Assembly: GCA_902594675.1 (NCBI GenBank)
Contig: CACJNE010000007.1
Span: 16,760-80,759, forward strand
Direction: 5' to 3'
Source: an uncultured Pelagibacteraceae bacterium
Lineage (GTDB): Bacteria > Pseudomonadota > Alphaproteobacteria > Pelagibacterales > Pelagibacteraceae
DNA length: 64,000 nt
Positions 60,834 to 64,000 of the stretch are shown piece after piece. The notes under the pieces are model-generated. The model was not told the DNA's origin, did no database searches, and worked only from the letters and a program-made list of their open reading frames with translations. Positions within the stretch are counted from its first letter, which is position 1; each line of letters starts with the position of its first letter. The position numbers were made by a program, and so were the translations under genes.

Positions 60834-62615
60834 ATGACCAAAATGACAACTGAAGAAGCGTTTATAAAAGTTCTTCAAATGCATGGAATTGAACATTCAT
60901 TTGGAATTATAGGATCAGCCTTTATGGCAATTTCTGATTTATTTCCAAAAGCAGGTATTACCTTTTGGGATGTTGCGCATGAGACAAATGGTGGTTTAAT
61001 CGCTGACGGATATACAAGAGCAACAGGAAAAATGTCAATGGTTATTGCTCAAAATGGGCCAGGAATAACTGGTTTAGTAACTCCAGTAAAAACAGCTTAT
61101 TGGAACCATACTCCATTGTTATTAGTTACTCCTCAAGCAGCTAATAAAACTATGGGACAGGGTGGCTTTCAAGAAGTTGAACAAATGAATTTGTTTAAAG
61201 ATATGGTTTGTTATCAAGAAGAAGTGAGAGATCCTTCGAGAATGGCTGAAGTATTAAATAGAGTTATAGAGAAAGCATTTAGGGGATCAGCACCAGCACA
61301 AATAAATATTCCAAGAGATTATTGGACACAAGTTATAGATATTGAGCTACCTCCTATAGTAAGATTTGAAAGACAAGGCGGAGGAAAAGAAGCAATTGAT
61401 AAAGCAGCAAAATTATTATCAGAGGCAAAATTCCCAGTAATATTATCAGGAGCTGGAGTTGTAATTGGTGATGCAATAGACGACTGTAAAAAACTAGCAG
61501 AAAAATTAGATGCGCCAGTTTGCAATGGATATCAACATAATGACAGTTTTCCTGGAAGTCATCCTTTAGCAGTTGGACCTTTGGGATATAATGGATCTAA
61601 AGCTGGTATGGAATTGATCTCAAAAGCCGATGTTGTTCTTGCATTGGGGACAAGATTAAATCCTTTCTCAACGTTACCAGGATATGGAATTGATTATTGG
61701 CCAAAAAATGCAAAAATTATTCAAGTAGATATGAACCCGGATAGAATTGGCCTTACAAAAAAAGTAACAGTTGGGATTTGTGGAGATGCTAAAATGGTTT
61801 CCCAGCAGATATTGAAAAAACTTGCACCAGCTGCAGGTGACAGCGGTAGAGAGGAAAGAAAAAATTTAATTCATAAAACTAAATCTGCATGGCTTCAAAC
61901 ACTTACTGGTTTAGATCATGAGGAGGATGATCCTGGAACTGTTTGGAATAAAGAAGCAAGAGAAAGAGATGCAGATAGAATGTCGCCAAGACAAGCTTGG
62001 AGAGCTATCCAAGCAGGAATGCCAGAAGATGTAATTATTTCAAGCGACATAGGAAATAATTGTGCAATTGGTAATGCTTATCCTACATTTGAAAAACCAA
62101 GAAAATATTTAGCTCCAGGTTTGTTTGGTCCATGTGGATATGGATTTCCGTCTATTTTAGGAGCAAAAATTGGATGTCCAGATACTCCAGTTATTGGTTT
62201 TGCAGGCGATGGTGCATTTGGAATTAGTATGAATGAGATGAGTTCTTGTGCAAGAGAAGAATGGCCTGCAATTACAATGGTAATATTTAGAAATTACCAG
62301 TGGGGCGCAGAAAAAAGAAATTCAATATTATGGTTTGATAATAATTTTGTAGGCACAGAATTAGACCCCAAACTAAGTTATGCTAAAGTTGCTAATGCTT
62401 GTGGCTTAAAAGGTGTAACAGTAAAAACTATGGACGAAACCACAAAAGCAATTAAAGAGTCTTGTGAAGACCAAAAGAAGGGAATTACCACATTTATAGA
62501 GATTATACTAAACCAAGAGCTAGGTGAACCTTTTAGAAGAGACGCAATGAAAAAACCAGTTGAAGTGGCAGGAATAAGCAAATCAGATATGAAGCCACAA
62601 AAATCTTTGATATAA
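60834..62615 (+). CDS. xsc: Sulfoacetaldehyde acetyltransferase
   Basis: A 593-residue thiamine-diphosphate enzyme converting sulfoacetaldehyde and phosphate to acetyl phosphate and sulfite. The TPP-binding motif is GDGAFGISMNEMSSCAREEW near residue 460, ending with the magnesium Asn region MVIFRN. Xsc-specific stretches include GTRLNPFSTLPGYGIDYWPK and VDMNPDRIGLTKKVTVGICG; the N-terminal glutamate for thiamine activation is in WDVAHETNGG. It is about the family's usual length. The gene is divergent from suyAB, and the partner phosphate acetyltransferase is at 15798. A ribosome site GAAAGG precedes the ATG. Confidence 0.95.
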   Translation: MTKMTTEEAFIKVLQMHGIEHSFGIIGSAFMAISDLFPKAGITFWDVAHETNGGLIADGYTRATGKMSMVIAQNGPGITGLVTPVKTAYWNHTPLLLVTPQAANKTMGQGGFQEVEQMNLFKDMVCYQEEVRDPSRMAEVLNRVIEKAFRGSAPAQINIPRDYWTQVIDIELPPIVRFERQGGGKEAIDKAAKLLSEAKFPVILSGAGVVIGDAIDDCKKLAEKLDAPVCNGYQHNDSFPGSHPLAVGPLGYNGSKAGMELISKADVVLALGTRLNPFSTLPGYGIDYWPKNAKIIQVDMNPDRIGLTKKVTVGICGDAKMVSQQILKKLAPAAGDSGREERKNLIHKTKSAWLQTLTGLDHEEDDPGTVWNKEARERDADRMSPRQAWRAIQAGMPEDVIISSDIGNNCAIGNAYPTFEKPRKYLAPGLFGPCGYGFPSILGAKIGCPDTPVIGFAGDGAFGISMNEMSSCAREEWPAITMVIFRNYQWGAEKRNSILWFDNNFVGTELDPKLSYAKVANACGLKGVTVKTMDETTKAIKESCEDQKKGITTFIEIILNQELGEPFRRDAMKKPVEVAGISKSDMKPQKSLI

Positions 62616-62647
62616 TTCACGTTAAATAGATTATTAAATTAAAAAAA

Positions 62648-64000
62648 TTGATTGAAGAAATCCTTAAATTATTTGCATTTTTTCTCTTAGGAATATTTTA
62701 TTTCTATTCTGTTACAGGTTTTGGAAAGCTCATATCAAATGAAAATTCAAATTTTTTTGACTATCAACTTGATGGCACAATTATATTATTATTGATTGGC
62801 TATTTTTTGTATTTGTCAATTGGGTTTAATTTATTCGTAAACTCTATATTTTTTTTTTCAGGAGTAATATTATATTTTTTTTTAAAAAAAAATAATTCAA
62901 AAATTAAATTAAAATACTTATGTTTGCTTACAATTCTAATTTTCTCAGTTCTATTAATATCTAAGACACACGAGGATTTTGATCTTTACCACTATTTTAC
63001 TATTTATGAATTTTTTAATAATAAATTAAGAATAGGAATACCGTTATTAAATGGTTATTTTGTACATTCGTCACATTTAACACTAAACCAAACATTATTG
63101 ATTTTACCTGTTGTAGGTTTTAAATTTATCCATTTGCCTATTTTTATCATTTATTTAAGTACTATAGGTTATTTTACATTAATTGCATTTTCACAAAAAT
63201 CAAAAAAAGAAGAATTATTTTTCTCAATATTATGCATTTTAGTTTTATTGGTAAAATTTAATAGATTAAGTGAGTTTGGATATGATTATGTTTCTCAATT
63301 TATATTATTAATTGTATTCCATAAAATTTATTTTTTATATTTTGATAATGCTGAAATTATAAAATCGATTTTATATTTTTTATTATGTGTTCTGATAAAA
63401 CCAATAAGTCTACTTTTTTCTCCAATCTTACTTTATATTATTTACAAAAAGGGTTTTATAGTTTTAAAACAAATACCACTTTCAAAATATCTTTTATTTT
63501 TTGTATTAATTTTAACAATTGTTTCTTCAAGTTTTATTAAGACAGGATGTATATTTTATCCACTAAACAAAACATGTTTCGAAGAAAATAAAGTCTTTTG
63601 GAGTGAAAAAACTAGATTAAAAAAATATTCTGAAATAGTCAAACTGTGGTCCAAAAGTTATGATGCGCAAAATGAGAGTAAGTATGAAAAAATCAAAGAT
63701 AAGGAATTATACAATAAAAATTTTAATTGGGTTAAATTTTGGATTGAAAAACATTTTTTTTATAAGATCTTTGAATTTTTGCTAATTATTATATCTTTAA
63801 TTTTTCTTATTCTTCTTTATTTTTCTAGATCAAAATCGAGTCAAAACAACGATTATAAAGATAAAATTGTAATTTTTTGTCTTTCTATATTAAGTATTTT
63901 ATTTTGGTTTAATACTGTTCCTCAATTTAGATTTGGTTTTTCATCAATTTTAATCTTTATTTTTTTTCTTTTTAATCTACCTTTTAATTTCAATATAAAT
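62648..64000 (+). CDS. Large multi-pass membrane protein, 5' part (runs off the window)
   Basis: An uninterrupted frame from about TTG 62648 to the end of the window, 451 codons so far, with no in-frame stop after 62629. It has at least ten hydrophobic segments (for example KLFAFFLLGIFYFYSVTGFG at the start and VIFCLSILSILFWFNT near the end). A loop reading SSFIKTGCIFYPLNKTCFEE followed by a Trp resembles the TGCxxYP-TCF motif that I associate with LIC_10190-type membrane proteins, possibly glycosyltransferase-like polytopic proteins. No ATG occurs near the start, so TTG is an assumption. It is in the same direction as xsc but unlikely to be related in function. Confidence 0.65.
   Translation, partial: MIEEILKLFAFFLLGIFYFYSVTGFGKLISNENSNFFDYQLDGTIILLLIGYFLYLSIGFNLFVNSIFFFSGVILYFFLKKNNSKIKLKYLCLLTILIFSVLLISKTHEDFDLYHYFTIYEFFNNKLRIGIPLLNGYFVHSSHLTLNQTLLILPVVGFKFIHLPIFIIYLSTIGYFTLIAFSQKSKKEELFFSILCILVLLVKFNRLSEFGYDYVSQFILLIVFHKIYFLYFDNAEIIKSILYFLLCVLIKPISLLFSPILLYIIYKKGFIVLKQIPLSKYLLFFVLILTIVSSSFIKTGCIFYPLNKTCFEENKVFWSEKTRLKKYSEIVKLWSKSYDAQNESKYEKIKDKELYNKNFNWVKFWIEKHFFYKIFEFLLIIISLIFLILLYFSRSKSSQNNDYKDKIVIFCLSILSILFWFNTVPQFRFGFSSILIFIFFLFNLPFNFNIN

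Noticed and set aside
1..64000. Insertion sequences, prophage, CRISPR arrays, rRNA or tRNA genes
   Set aside because: No transposase or integrase motifs, no regularly spaced repeats, and no conserved rRNA or tRNA blocks were found on reading; the gene order is continuous and compact.

Overview
The window looks like a streamlined marine alphaproteobacterium of the SAR11 / Pelagibacterales type. The evidence is very AT-rich DNA, intergenic gaps that are almost all under about 230 bp, many stop-start overlaps (TAATG, ATGA), a high density of binding-protein transporters, a TPP-riboswitch-controlled symporter resembling SAR11 ThiV, and an aprMBA sulfite-oxidation locus. I see no rRNA, tRNA, insertion sequence, prophage or CRISPR array. 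No gene-free stretch exceeds 300 bp.

Layout. 1-4.4 kb: tail of a glycine-betaine-type binding protein, its ATPase and an N-terminally extended permease, an MFS carrier and a blue-copper protein. 4.4-13.5 kb: two divergent operons that together encode one complete ABC importer plus two tandem NTF2/SnoaL-like proteins, a bicupin, a MetE-like zinc methyltransferase and a HAD protein lacking its nucleophile; the substrate is unknown. 13.5-18.9 kb: DMT carrier, HpsN-like (sulfopropanediol) dehydrogenase, phosphate acetyltransferase, BASS carrier, and a two-winged-helix regulator divergent from a 70-aa membrane protein. 19-26 kb: SMR-like protein, Ldh2-type dehydrogenase, epoxide hydrolase, aldehyde dehydrogenase, and a divergent TRAP transporter. 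26-32.6 kb: TauABC-like importer divergent from taurine-pyruvate aminotransferase-like and alanine dehydrogenase genes. 32.6-48.9 kb: mostly housekeeping and transport (TesA, an ABC exporter, ThiV, RseP, HU, AmtB, PrxQ, GT9, RecX, CysQ, MnmA). 49-54.3 kb: a compact operon with a transsulfuration enzyme, MFS, pabB-pabA-pabC and a HIT protein. 54.4-62.6 kb: aprM-aprB-aprA, a TauE-type exporter, suyAB and xsc. The last 1.35 kb is the start of a large membrane protein.

How the genes fit together. Although scattered over 50 kb, the sulfonate genes make a coherent pathway. Taurine enters through TauABC and is transaminated to sulfoacetaldehyde, with alanine recycled by Ald. Xsc splits sulfoacetaldehyde to acetyl phosphate and sulfite, and Pta gives acetyl-CoA. 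A second arm would run from dihydroxypropanesulfonate through the HpsN-like enzyme to sulfolactate, which SuyAB splits to pyruvate and sulfite. Sulfite would be exported by the TauE-like protein or oxidised by AprABM. A near-identical 15-bp element occurs twice upstream of the two-winged-helix regulator, once in the tauA/tpa divergent promoter and, more weakly, in the aldehyde-dehydrogenase/TRAP divergent promoter, suggesting a small regulon. All four complete or partial binding-protein operons carry a strong, about 12-bp hairpin directly after the binding-protein gene, a recurring RNA architecture likely to set subunit stoichiometry.
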